NCBI GenBank assembly: GCA_023715185.1
Contig: JAMCAN010000001.1
Span: 124,001 to 188,000, forward strand
Reading direction: 5' to 3'
DNA length: 64,000 bases
From: Planococcus sp. MER TA 32b
Lineage (GTDB): Bacteria; Bacillota; Bacilli; Bacillales_A; Planococcaceae
Shown: piece by piece, positions 17,274-25,006 of the stretch
How the letters are laid out: every line of letters begins with the position of its first letter
Position numbering within the stretch: position 1 is the stretch's first letter
The notes under the pieces: generated by a model
The model's input: only the letters and a program-made list of their open reading frames with translations
What the model was told of the DNA's origin: nothing
Database searches by the model: none
Program-made: the position numbers and the translations under genes

Positions 17274-17792
17274 ATGATCGATTATGTCATCAAAGCACCG
17301 AAAGGCTATCCGGATAAAATCGGTGAGCTGGTGTCGATGCTTGAACACGCACGAGCTGTAACGCTTTGGGAAATCGGCGGATTGGGCCAAAAGGAACTGG
17401 ATCATTTGCAGACTCGACACAGCAACTCGATTGGCGCGCTGCTGATGCATATCGCTGCAATAGAAAAAGTGCATCAGGTGATATCGTTCGAGAAACGTGA
17501 TTTTACTGAAGAGGAAAAGGCGTATTGGAGTTCTGCCATCGACCTCGGGGACGAGGGACGCCGCGATATCAAGGAGCAGCCGCTGGAATATTACCTCGAG
17601 GAATTGGCGGAAGTCCGGAAAGATACCTTGAAACAACTGAAGTCGAAGGATGAAGCCTGGCTTTTTGAAGAGAACACCTGGCCAAACGGTGTCGCCTACA
17701 ATAATTATTACCTTTGGTTTCACGTTCTCGAAGATGAAATCAGCCACCGCGGACAGATTCGGATGCTGAAACGGGAAATGAAGCATCGTTGA
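17274..17792 (+). CDS. DinB family protein (metal-binding four-helix bundle)
   Basis: 172 residues. Histidines in LLMHIAAIEKVH (about 58-69) and in WFHVLEDEISHRGQI (about 145-159) supply the triad that binds a divalent metal in DinB/YfiT-like proteins. Many act as thiol-dependent S-transferases with bacillithiol or mycothiol; this role is inferred for the family, not shown. AAGGAG lies at the end of the upstream GNAT and the two genes abut. Confidence 0.82.
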   Translation: MIDYVIKAPKGYPDKIGELVSMLEHARAVTLWEIGGLGQKELDHLQTRHSNSIGALLMHIAAIEKVHQVISFEKRDFTEEEKAYWSSAIDLGDEGRRDIKEQPLEYYLEELAEVRKDTLKQLKSKDEAWLFEENTWPNGVAYNNYYLWFHVLEDEISHRGQIRMLKREMKHR

Positions 17793-17849
17793 AACAACAA
17801 CCATAACGTATGTGTAGGGTTGTTATAGGGAGATTTAGGGGGATTTAGG

Positions 17850-18089
17850 ATGAAATTGTTCACGGCTATATTGTTAAGCACGATTCTTGGCTATTTATTA
17901 TTGGTTTTCGGCGCTTTTTACGGAGGTCTTCTCGCATTTGGAATTATACTTGGCATCTTGATAAGGGGGCTTATGCTTTTAAATGAGATCCATAAAATCA
18001 TGATTGGCAAAGCTCCGAAAAAATCAGTGCTCGATGAATACCTGGCGGAAAGGGACAGAAAGGAAAGGGCAGCCCAATTTAAAATGTGA
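17850..18089 (+). CDS. Small membrane protein, unknown function
   Basis: 79 residues. Two hydrophobic segments (about 5-22 and 24-43) are followed by a charged cytoplasmic tail ending LAERDRKERAAQFKM. GGGAGATTTAGGGGG upstream gives a plausible start at 17850. No family recognised. It stands alone between the DinB gene and a GNAT. Confidence 0.6.
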   Translation: MKLFTAILLSTILGYLLLVFGAFYGGLLAFGIILGILIRGLMLLNEIHKIMIGKAPKKSVLDEYLAERDRKERAAQFKM

Positions 18090-18177
18090 AGAAACTAAAA
18101 AAACGATTTTAGGACCTGACGGGATAGGGTAGAGTATGAGTAAAGCGCTGACACTACTGAAGGGGAAGTGGACCTCG

Positions 18178-18726
18178 ATGATTACGTTACGCTATTTCGA
18201 ACAGGCCGATTTCAAGCAATTAATCGATTGGGTGGAGACGCCGGAGTTCATGCTTCAATGGGCGGGTCCGAGTTTCGTCTATCCGTTGAATGAGTTTCAA
18301 TTGAAAGAGTATCTGAAAGACGCGAATAAGGAGAATTCATCTTCTTATATCTATAGTGTGATTGACGCTGAAACCAAAAAGCTTGTCGGCCATGTTTCCT
18401 TGTCCCGCATTGACCGGAACAATCGATCGGCGCGGATCGGACGCGTCATTTTAGGTGACCCGAATACAAAAGGCAAAGGGCTGTGCTGCCAAATGATCCA
18501 GCAAGTGCTGAAGATCGCTTTTGACGATCTCAAGCTGCACCGTGTTACGCTCGGGGTCTTTGATTTCAATAAAGCCGCCATCGCCTGCTACGAAAGAGCG
18601 GGTTTTCAAAAAGAAGGTCTCATGCGCGACCACCAAAAATTCGGTGAAGATTACTGGAGCCTTTGGGAAATGGGGATATTGGAAGACGAATGGCGGGAAA
18701 TTAAAGAAGGGAAGCCGAAGCCATGA
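18178..18726 (+). CDS. GNAT acetyltransferase, RimJ/RimL-like
   Basis: 182 residues from the ATG at 18178, which has AAGGGGAAG in front; the more upstream ATG at 18136 lacks a good site. It opens ITLRYFEQADFKQLIDWV. Motif A is TKGKGLCCQMIQQVLKIAF. The RimJ/L block LKLHRVTLGVFDFNKAAIAC and ERAGFQKEGLMRD follows. The stop codon lies within the terminator stem. Substrate unknown. Confidence 0.86.
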   Translation: MITLRYFEQADFKQLIDWVETPEFMLQWAGPSFVYPLNEFQLKEYLKDANKENSSSYIYSVIDAETKKLVGHVSLSRIDRNNRSARIGRVILGDPNTKGKGLCCQMIQQVLKIAFDDLKLHRVTLGVFDFNKAAIACYERAGFQKEGLMRDHQKFGEDYWSLWEMGILEDEWREIKEGKPKP

Positions 18727-18746
18727 GATGGCTTCGGCTTTTTCTC
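18709..18746 (+). terminator. Terminator overlapping the GNAT stop
   Basis: AAGCCGAAGCCAT and ATGGCTTCGGCTT pair around GAG, followed by T-rich sequence. Confidence 0.88.
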
Positions 18747-18748
18747 TA

Positions 18749-18820
18749 TCTTGAACAGCTGAAATAGACTGAACGCCGAAATAATCATCTGAACGCCGAA
18801 ATAATTTCCTGAGCATTGAT
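18749..18820 (-). repeat. Phased 20-bp array, two good and two decayed units (flavour CTGAACGCCGA)
   Basis: CTGAACGCCGAAATAAT cores start at 18769 and 18789. Decayed units lie at about 18749 and 18809, in register at 20 bp. The core is the reverse complement of the array at 62606. It lies between two converging genes (GNAT and Nudix). Confidence 0.78.
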
Positions 18821-18986
18821 AAACGCTTCATCAATGTCAAAAACGTGATGTTGTATAAAGCAATCTGCTTCAGGCCACGACTGAATGACTTAAAACGATC
18901 AAATTTATACGAATTTGCCTTCTAACAGATGACAATATTTAATTTTTTAGCAAATTCTAAAGCAATTATTCACATTGCAACATCTG

Positions 18987-19403
18987 CTACAGCATTTTAT
19001 CCGCCAGGCCGATATTCACTTTCAGATAATCCGGCAGCTCCTTATGAGCCAGGATTTCATCAGTGGTCACCCATAAAACCTCATCAACTTCGTCCGCGCT
19101 TTTGGCAAAAGGTTCGCCAGTCCGGTGACGGCACAAGAAGACGATATCGATGACGTTAACTCCTGAATCCGTCACAAATGAAGAGCTGTTTACATACTTA
19201 AGATCAGAAACTTCACTGCCGACTTCTTCGAAGATTTCCCGTTCCAGCGTTCTTTCCAGGATATCTGAGGAAAATCCTTCGATATCACATTGTCCGCCGA
19301 CCAGCGACAGGCTGCCGCCGGCATGTTCCTCTTTTTGGCTTCTGCGGATCAACAGCCATTTGCCATTTCGATGAATGGCGCCTTCCACGTTCACTGCAAA
19401 CAT
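18987..19403 (-). CDS. Nudix hydrolase
   Basis: 138 residues. The Nudix box is recognisable at its second half, EREIFEEVGSEV, preceded by SLVGGQCDIEGFSSDILERT. The first half is a few residues longer than the canonical G-x5-E-x7-REUxEExGU. The protein opens VEGAIHRNGKWLLIRRS, typical of the fold. Substrate unknown. AAGGGGTT precedes the ATG. Confidence 0.78.
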   Translation of the reverse strand: MFAVNVEGAIHRNGKWLLIRRSQKEEHAGGSLSLVGGQCDIEGFSSDILERTLEREIFEEVGSEVSDLKYVNSSSFVTDSGVNVIDIVFLCRHRTGEPFAKSADEVDEVLWVTTDEILAHKELPDYLKVNIGLADKML

Positions 19404-19490
19404 AAAAATAACCCCTTTTATCTCTAATTATCTAAGCTGAGCCTTCAATGACCCACACTATTTCCCGGGAAATATACTCCCATAAAAAAT

Positions 19491-20051
19491 TTATTTCATT
19501 TTCTCATATTCCTGCACCATTACATTATAATTCATAGCGCCATAAGCGATATGGCTGATCTTACCTTCTGCATCGACCATGTATGACGTTGGGTAAGCCT
19601 TCACATTATAAGCTGAAGAAATTTCACCTTCCGCATCCATCAGAACCGGAAAAGTCAAACCCATCTCTTCAACAAACGCTGCTACACCGTCTCCGCTTTT
19701 TTCGGTATCAGTCAAGTTGATGGCCAGAATTTCGATATCTTCATTATCGTAAAGTTTCTGCATGTCCGGCATCTCAGCGCGGCATGGGGGGCACCAGGTA
19801 GCCCAGAAATTGATGAAAACCGGTTTGCCACGGAAATCTGAAAGACTTGCCTGCTCGCCGCCCAGCGTTTCGAGCGTGAAATCAGGTGCAGTCTGGCCGA
19901 CAGCAAGACCCACGTCAGCCGATTCGCCGGAAGCAACGGAAGAAGCAGTATCGTTTTGCTGTTTTGCGGCATCGTTGCCGAACATGGTGAAATCGTAGAT
20001 GGCCCATGCCAGCATGGCGCCAATTATTATGAAGAATAAAGCTTTTTTCAT
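19491..20051 (-). CDS. TlpA/ResA-like membrane-anchored thiol-disulfide oxidoreductase
   Basis: 186 residues. An N-terminal signal anchor (about 4-21) is followed by a short S/D/A-rich linker and a thioredoxin fold starting GQTAPDFTLETL. The redox motif is WATWCPPC with C87 and C90, then RAEMP. The cis-Pro segment YPTSYMVD is present. This family reduces or oxidises extracytoplasmic thiols, often for cytochrome c maturation (ResA) or copper insertion. It is downstream of, and 18 bases from, a polytopic membrane gene; both are read from the promoter region at about 20750. Confidence 0.88.
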   Translation of the reverse strand: MKKALFFIIIGAMLAWAIYDFTMFGNDAAKQQNDTASSVASGESADVGLAVGQTAPDFTLETLGGEQASLSDFRGKPVFINFWATWCPPCRAEMPDMQKLYDNEDIEILAINLTDTEKSGDGVAAFVEEMGLTFPVLMDAEGEISSAYNVKAYPTSYMVDAEGKISHIAYGAMNYNVMVQEYEKMK

Positions 20052-20069
20052 GAGGATGCCTCCAAAAGT

Positions 20070-20729
20070 TTAATTTGATTCGGATTCAAGTTGACCTGAA
20101 GGGCCATTGATAAGCAGCCCGAAACATGCGGCAAGAAACAATGCCAGGAACCAAGATTCCACGATGTAGCCAAAAATTGAAAGGTACGGCAGCATGAAAT
20201 CGATTGTAAAGAAGCCGGCAGCTGCTGCCGCGAGCACGATGCTGATTTGATTCAGCGGATTCATCCGTCCTTGCAGAACATGGAATAAAACCAATAAAAG
20301 GCCGAAAACGACCAGGAAAGGAAATGAAAAAGGATTTTCACGCCATGTCATCTGGATGAATTCATAGACAAGTGAAGCGGCCAAAAAGATTTGCAGAAAG
20401 GAATGCGCCAGACGGCCGCCGGCTATTTTTCCCTGTTTAGCTTTAACGTAGACCAGGATTCCGGTAAAAAGCGCCGACAGATAAAAAGCTTCCGAATTGC
20501 TCGGATAGGCGAGGACCGCAAGCGGATCCTGAACGAATAAAGGCAAGTTCAAAAGGATTTTCGCGAGCCACAGAAAAAGAACGAAGTTGATCAGCTGCGA
20601 AACGATTTCGCTGATTTGCTGTTTTCGCTGTTCCTTGGTGAGATTACTCATTACATAGAAAGCCAGGAAAGCAAGGGCAAAGCTGATTCCGATGATTAGA
20701 ATGACGGTTAGTTTACTGATGATTGCCAT
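20070..20729 (-). CDS. Polytopic membrane protein, partner of the TlpA-like protein
   Basis: 219 residues from the ATG at 20729, set by TTGGAGG six bases upstream. About seven hydrophobic segments are seen. I do not recognise a family: it lacks the cysteines of CcdA, so direct electron transfer is unlikely. Because it is tightly linked to the TlpA-like gene, a role in the same extracytoplasmic thiol or metal pathway is likely. The region upstream carries a palindrome resembling the CsoR operators of this window. Confidence 0.6.
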   Translation of the reverse strand: MAIISKLTVILIIGISFALAFLAFYVMSNLTKEQRKQQISEIVSQLINFVLFLWLAKILLNLPLFVQDPLAVLAYPSNSEAFYLSALFTGILVYVKAKQGKIAGGRLAHSFLQIFLAASLVYEFIQMTWRENPFSFPFLVVFGLLLVLFHVLQGRMNPLNQISIVLAAAAAGFFTIDFMLPYLSIFGYIVESWFLALFLAACFGLLINGPSGQLESESN

Positions 20730-20752
20730 ATGGACCTCCAAAATAATAACTA

Positions 20753-20776
20753 TCATATACTATACAGGGTATATGA
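20753..20776. promoter_or_regulatory. Palindrome upstream of the TlpA operon, possible CsoR-type operator
   Basis: TCATATAC and GTATATGA are perfect 8-bp arms around TATACAGG. The inner ATAC-N8-GTAT resembles the ATAC-N9-GTAT seen at the three copper-operon sites, but the centre is one base shorter and less G+C-rich. An operator is clear; the identity of the binding protein is inference. Confidence 0.45.
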
Positions 20777-20850
20777 CAAAGTTAAATGAAATCTGCTTAG
20801 AAAGGAAGTTGGCTTCACCCTGATTTCATTTCCATATAAAGCGGGAAATA

Positions 20851-20880
20851 TTGTCAGACTATTGCAGCTTCTGCTATAGT
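20851..20880 (+). promoter_or_regulatory. Sigma-A-like promoter of panB
   Basis: TTGTCA at 20851-20856, 18 bases, TATAGT at 20875-20880. It would start the transcript that contains the leader structure at 20964-21001. Confidence 0.55.
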
Positions 20881-20963
20881 GTGAGGGAGGGCGGTATCCA
20901 CAGGGAACTGCACCTGCAACCCAATCGCAAGTCCATAATAACATTCTGCCTTGATCAATCAAT

Positions 20964-21001
20964 GACAGGGACGGAGGAAACCAGCAGATGAAAATCCTGT
21001 C
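20964..21001 (+). ncRNA. Candidate pan-motif RNA in the panB leader
   Basis: GACAGG and CCTGTC form the outer stem around a purine-rich interior including GGAGGAAACCAG. It stands about 65 bases before panB on the leader of the promoter at 20851. The pan motif is a known conserved RNA upstream of pantothenate genes; the assignment rests on position and general shape, not on a covariance-model match. Confidence 0.45.
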
Positions 21002-21066
21002 CTTCTGTCCACTTATGGAGCAGAGGGCTTTTTATGTCCGGTTTTCTCCCTGAAAAGGAGAGAAAA

Positions 21067-21906
21067 ATGATGAAGAACACAGCTGTATTTACAAAGATGA
21101 AAAAAGAGGGCGAGAAAATTGCCATGCTGACAGCTTACGACTACCCGTCGGCTAAAATTGCGGAAGAAGCCGGCATGGATATTATCCTGGTCGGTGATTC
21201 GCTTGGAATGGTCGTTCTTGGCTATGACTCTACAGTCAAAGTGACGATCGATGATATGATCCATCACGGGAAAGCGGCCCGCCGCGGGGCACAGGATACG
21301 TTTTTGGTGGTCGACATGCCATTTGCTTCATTTCATGGAGATATCGACCGCACATTGCAGAACGCTGTCCGTATTTTTCAGGAGACAGGCGCGGAGGCGC
21401 TGAAGCTTGAGGGGGCGGACGAAGTCACTGATGTTACCAGATTGCTGACGCGCACCGGCATTCCCGTGGTGGCGCATCTGGGTTTATTGCCGCAGACGGC
21501 CGGGGTGCTGGGTGGCTTTAAAGTGCAGGGGAAGACGGCTGACGCGGCCAAAAAGCTGATTGAAGATGCGAAGGCCTGTGAAGCGGCGGGAGCGTTTATG
21601 CTGGTGCTGGAGTGCATTCCGTATCAATTGGCCAAAGAGGTGACGGAAGCCGTGTCGATTCCGGTCATCGGCATTGGGGCCGGCAGCGAAACGGACGGCC
21701 AGGTGCTTGTATACCATGACACTGTGAAATACGGCTCGCACCATCTGCCGAAATTTGTCCGTTCGTATGCGGAAGTGGGGGATGTCATGAAAAATGGACT
21801 GAGTGCCTATGTAAATGAAGTGAAGTCCGGTGCTTTCCCGGCTGAAGAGCACCGTTTCACGATGAAAGAAGACGAGCTCCAGCAATTATATGGCGGCAAA
21901 GCCTGA
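21067..21906 (+). CDS. panB: 3-methyl-2-oxobutanoate hydroxymethyltransferase (ketopantoate synthase)
   Basis: 279 residues. PanB motifs are clear: [64 protein letters not shown] and [16 protein letters not shown]. The enzyme transfers a hydroxymethyl group from methylene-tetrahydrofolate to 2-oxoisovalerate, the first step to pantothenate and CoA. AAGGAG is six bases before the ATG at 21067 (ATG 21070 also possible). A terminator follows directly, so panB is monocistronic here and panC/panD must lie elsewhere. Confidence 0.96.
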   Translation: MMKNTAVFTKMKKEGEKIAMLTAYDYPSAKIAEEAGMDIILVGDSLGMVVLGYDSTVKVTIDDMIHHGKAARRGAQDTFLVVDMPFASFHGDIDRTLQNAVRIFQETGAEALKLEGADEVTDVTRLLTRTGIPVVAHLGLLPQTAGVLGGFKVQGKTADAAKKLIEDAKACEAAGAFMLVLECIPYQLAKEVTEAVSIPVIGIGAGSETDGQVLVYHDTVKYGSHHLPKFVRSYAEVGDVMKNGLSAYVNEVKSGAFPAEEHRFTMKEDELQQLYGGKA

Positions 21907-21914
21907 GACATATA

Positions 21915-21948
21915 AAATCCGGATTCCTGTGAAAGGATCCGGATTTTT
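21915..21948 (+). terminator. Terminator of panB
   Basis: AAATCCGGAT and ATCCGGATTT pair around TCCTGTGAAAGG, followed by T. Confidence 0.9.
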
Positions 21949-21985
21949 CAAATTATTTTTATCGGCATTCTTAGTGTTTTCGTAA

Positions 21986-22393
21986 TCAGCTTATGGATTC
22001 AAGCGGCTCCAGCGCCTGCAGAGCAGCTGACAGGCGAGCAGCAAAGTCTTTCGGGTATTCCATTGATTCGAGGTGCAAGCAGACGATATTCGGATTTGTC
22101 TCGCAGCGCTGTTTGAAATTAACTGGCAATGGTCTATAGAAACTGGACCAGGCGGCTGTAAATGCCGGCAATTCTTCAGGCAATAAAAGAATTTCCGCTG
22201 TATTCATGGCATGGCCATTCTCTTTTAAATTTTTAAAGGAAATATCCAATTCCAATATACAGGAAAAATTGTTCTGGTCTGTATGGATATTCAGCCGTCT
22301 TTTCTTTTTGACCAGGCAGGTTTCGCCGGTGACTTCCACTTCCGCGTCCAAAAGGGCGGCTACTGCGTTTGCTGTTTCTTCTAATTGATTCAT
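21986..22393 (-). CDS. Hypothetical protein
   Basis: 135 residues from the ATG at 22393, with AAAGGAGTGG in front. No signal peptide or membrane segment. It opens MNQLEETANAVAALLDAEVE and has alternating strands with a central ILLLPEELPAFTAAW segment. Composition and start are convincing for a real gene, but I do not recognise a family. It converges with panB. Confidence 0.6.
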   Translation of the reverse strand: MNQLEETANAVAALLDAEVEVTGETCLVKKKRRLNIHTDQNNFSCILELDISFKNLKENGHAMNTAEILLLPEELPAFTAAWSSFYRPLPVNFKQRCETNPNIVCLHLESMEYPKDFAARLSAALQALEPLESIS

Positions 22394-22734
22394 AGTGTCC
22401 ACTCCTTTACAATTTTATCCAATTCGAGTCGCTAAAAAACGCCCAAAAGAATCCAGTGATTCTTTCCGGCGTTGTCAGCAGCACAAATGTCTGTGTCATC
22501 CTGTCCGAAGTCCGCTGTTATTGAGTTCAATATATGCTAAACGTGAATAGGCAAGGTAAGCAGAAACACTAGCGGTTTTCTGTTCTGTACTTCTATTGCC
22601 AACTTTACTGTAAAAATAAACCTAAGAATAAAAAACAGAGTCTTAAAGCATATAAAATATTTTATTGGGATTAAATTTCTGCAAAGTCAAACCGATTCCC
22701 GCAGGTCAGGAATCGGTTAGTAAGAGGAGCGATT
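22394..22734. other. Intergenic stretch without a gene
   Basis: It holds a small hairpin AAAGAATC-CAGT-GATTCTTT near 22444-22463 next to a single ACGCCCAA word. The candidate terminator AACCGATTCC/GGGAATCGGTT at 22687-22715 would end the minus-strand universal stress gene. I see nothing else. Confidence 0.5.
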
Positions 22735-23208
22735 CTATTCGTTTACCTGCTCTTGCATCGCGGCGTCTTCTTCAGTCCGGACAACAAGGACGTCACATTT
22801 CGCATAGCGGACGATGCTTTGGGAAATGCTGCCCATGATAATCCGTTCGGCGCCAGTCAATCCCGTTGCTCCGCAAATAATCAGGTCGGCACCAACCCGT
22901 TCAGCTATTTCTTTAGGAATGACAGACTTGATGACACCATATTCGACAATGACATTTACGGTTTGGACGCCTGCCGCTTCAGCTTCTTGTTTATGTTTTT
23001 CCAGGAGATCCCGGGCTTCGATCTTCGCGCGTTTCGCACTGTTTTTGTCATAAGCTTCGATCATCCCGAAAGAACGGTTATCGATGATATTGACCAGATT
23101 AAGCACAGCATTATTGCGCAAAGCGATGCCAACCGCTTTCTTATACGCCCATTCCGCCTGTTTTGAACCGTCAAGAGCTACCAGTATGTGAGAATATTTA
23201 AGAGTCAT
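22735..23208 (-). CDS. Universal stress protein, UspA family
   Basis: 157 residues from the second ATG (23208), which has AAGGAGG eight bases upstream. The fold opens YSHILVALDGSKQAEWAYKK. The nucleotide-binding loop reads GATGLTGAERIIMGSISQS, matching G-x2-G-x9-G-[S/T], so this is an ATP-binding Usp. It ends with CDVLVVRTEE. Such proteins respond to starvation or oxygen limitation; it lies divergently from fnr. Confidence 0.92.
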   Translation of the reverse strand: MTLKYSHILVALDGSKQAEWAYKKAVGIALRNNAVLNLVNIIDNRSFGMIEAYDKNSAKRAKIEARDLLEKHKQEAEAAGVQTVNVIVEYGVIKSVIPKEIAERVGADLIICGATGLTGAERIIMGSISQSIVRYAKCDVLVVRTEEDAAMQEQVNE

Positions 23209-23408
23209 CGCCATCTCCTCCTTAAATCTCTAGTCAATAACCAATTCTCTGCGCCAAATGAATCTTCCTGCTTTTCTGTGACAAATAATTATTACATAAC
23301 CTTCCCGATTGATTTCATTTTAATAAGAAATAAATATAAAATTTTTGCGTCAAAAAACTGTTATTATGATATTCTTAATCTAAGATATTGAAGGAAAGTT
23401 GGAGCAAT

Positions 23409-24110
23409 TTGACTAAGCGAAATACTGAAGTTGATATACATGAAGCATTGCTGGGGAATGGCGCAATCCGCCACACCAGCAGAAAATATTCCAAGGGAAG
23501 CTACCTGTTCCGGGAAGGTGATCCGATCAGAGGAGTTTACCTGGTGAAATCCGGGAAAGTCCAAATCGGAAAGGTGACGCCTGATGGCCGGGAGCTGACT
23601 TTGAAGATTTGCGGAGAAGATCAGATGGTAGGGGAAATTACGGTGTTTTCCGGACCTTCCAAATACCGGCTGGATGCGAAAGCGCTTGAAGATACCGAAT
23701 GCCTCAAGATCACGATTGAAGATCTGGAAGAAGCATTGCAGCGGGATCAGGAATTGGCTATGGCGTTCATGCGCTGGACAGGGATCGATCAGCAAAAGAC
23801 CCAGACGAAATTCCGCGATCTTTTGCTGCACGGCAAAAAAGGGGCGCTCTACTCGACGCTGATCCGCCTCAGCAACAGCTACGGCATAAGCCATCCGGAA
23901 GGGGTCCTCATCGATATGGTGCTGACCAATCAGGAGCTGGCCAATTTCTGCGGCATGACACGCGAAGTGGTCAACCGGATGCTGAGCGATTTGAGAAAAG
24001 ACGGCGTCGTTTCCATGAAAGACGGCAAACTCATCATTCATCAGATTCCAAGACTGAAAGAAGAGATCAATTGTGAAGAATGCCCGATTTATTTATGCAA
24101 AATAGACTGA
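23409..24110 (+). CDS. fnr: Fnr, oxygen-sensing CRP/FNR-family regulator
   Basis: 233 residues from TTG 23409 (GTTGGAG upstream); a TTG at 23388 is an alternative. The N-terminal cyclic-nucleotide-binding-like beta barrel (FREGDPIRGVYLVKSGKV) is followed by a dimer helix and a C-terminal HTH (LTNQELANFCGMTREVVNRM). The C-terminus carries C222, C225 and C230 as C-x2-C-x4-C. This is the arrangement in B. subtilis Fnr, where these three Cys plus an Asp hold the oxygen-labile [4Fe-4S] cluster. Fnr activates anaerobic genes at TGTGA-N6-TCACA; a perfect copy lies 200 bases downstream. Confidence 0.9.
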   Translation: MTKRNTEVDIHEALLGNGAIRHTSRKYSKGSYLFREGDPIRGVYLVKSGKVQIGKVTPDGRELTLKICGEDQMVGEITVFSGPSKYRLDAKALEDTECLKITIEDLEEALQRDQELAMAFMRWTGIDQQKTQTKFRDLLLHGKKGALYSTLIRLSNSYGISHPEGVLIDMVLTNQELANFCGMTREVVNRMLSDLRKDGVVSMKDGKLIIHQIPRLKEEINCEECPIYLCKID

Positions 24111-24111
24111 G

Positions 24112-24148
24112 AAGCCGAACCGGAGACGGGGAGGCTTCTTTTTTTTTG
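24112..24148 (+). terminator. Terminator of fnr
   Basis: AGAAGCC and GGCTTCT flank an imperfect inner stem (CCGGAGACGGGG) and are followed by nine T. Confidence 0.85.
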
Positions 24149-24196
24149 CGGAAAATTTTTGGGGATTTCGGTGGCGTGCAATTATATCAAAATGCA

Positions 24197-24227
24197 TGCG
24201 ATAAAAAGCGATTTACATGCGTTCAGG
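24197..24227 (+). repeat. Possible decayed pair of array units
   Basis: TGCGATAAAA at 24197 and TGCGTTCAGG at 24218 are 21 bp apart, with A/T-rich DNA between. They resemble the two flavours seen at 361 and 62606. Only two units, so this is weak. Confidence 0.35.
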
Positions 24228-24305
24228 TACCTCGGCCGCATGACACGCGACTCCATCCCAATTTTTTGTCTGAAATTTGACAGCTTCATTAAAAAACTGT
24301 CCAGG

Positions 24306-24321
24306 TGTGATATTTATCACA
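24306..24321. promoter_or_regulatory. Perfect Fnr box before the ba3 oxidase operon
   Basis: TGTGATATTTATCACA is a perfect palindrome and matches the B. subtilis Fnr consensus TGTGA-N6-TCACA. It is centred 72 bases before the first operon start codon. A -10-like CATAAG at 24341 would put the box near -41 (activation); TATAGA at 24354 would put it near -52. Confidence 0.88.
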
Positions 24322-24385
24322 ATGCCCCGGAGCGGAAAAGCATAAGCTGACAATATAGAACGAATGACGTAAGAGGTGAAAGTAA

Positions 24386-24508
24386 ATGAGCAAAAATAAT
24401 GAACATGATGGAATGGATCTGCGAGGGACTCTTGCCAGCGTAATGGTTGTGGGTGTCATCATCGTCGTGATGTGGGTTGTTGTTTATATGATGTATATGG
24501 GCAGATAG
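24386..24508 (+). CDS. Cytochrome ba3 oxidase small subunit IIa-like protein
   Basis: 40 residues. A short polar N-terminus ending GMDLRGTLAS is followed by one long hydrophobic helix VMVVGVIIVVMWVVVYMMYM and ends GR. AAGAGGTGA precedes the ATG. Size, single helix and position directly before subunit II match the 2A subunit of ba3-type oxidases (34 residues in Thermus), which occupies the place of the first helix of a normal subunit II. The assignment is by context and shape. Confidence 0.75.
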   Translation: MSKNNEHDGMDLRGTLASVMVVGVIIVVMWVVVYMMYMGR

Positions 24509-24536
24509 AGACAGAACTAGAGGGGAGAAAATTTTA

Positions 24537-25004
24537 ATGCATTTTCATAAGTTTGAAAAGATTTGGCTGGTTTTTGGAATTATATCTTTAATTGTATTCT
24601 TAAGCATTGTTGGCGTAACCGCCTTTTCGCATGACCACCACCCGGCAGGCGGGATGGACACGATCGATCCGAAGAAAGTCGATCAGACAGCGCCTTTCGA
24701 TAACCCTGGCGTGACGCAGATCGATGACGATACTTACCAGGTGGCGATTGTCGCCAGCGCTTTCAGTTATGCGCCGCTTGAACTCAGAGTGCCTGCAGGC
24801 AAAGAGATTTTATTTAAAGTGACAAGCAAGGACGTCGTCCACAGTTTCACGATCGACGACACGAAAGTGAACATGATGGTCGTTCCGGGCCAGATTACGA
24901 CACGTGCCTATACTTTCGACAAACCCGGCAAGTATTTGATTCTTTGCAATGAATACTGCGGAACGGGCCACCATTTTATGTTTACAGAAATTGAGGTGTA
25001 CTAA
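24537..25004 (+). CDS. Cytochrome c oxidase subunit II, ba3 type (CuA protein)
   Basis: 155 residues. One N-terminal membrane helix (about 11-33) is followed by a cupredoxin domain. CuA ligands are seen in SKDVVHSFTI (His) and LILCNEYCGTGHHFMFTEI (two Cys, His, Met). The single helix, rather than two, is typical of ba3 oxidases. It accepts electrons from cytochrome c on the outer face and passes them to subunit I, which starts three bases later. Confidence 0.93.
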   Translation: MHFHKFEKIWLVFGIISLIVFLSIVGVTAFSHDHHPAGGMDTIDPKKVDQTAPFDNPGVTQIDDDTYQVAIVASAFSYAPLELRVPAGKEILFKVTSKDVVHSFTIDDTKVNMMVVPGQITTRAYTFDKPGKYLILCNEYCGTGHHFMFTEIEVY

Positions 25005-25006
25005 GC

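Noticed and set aside
20880-21060. T-box leader before panB
   Set aside because: No T-box sequence or antiterminator/terminator pair is present; the hairpin fits the pan motif better.
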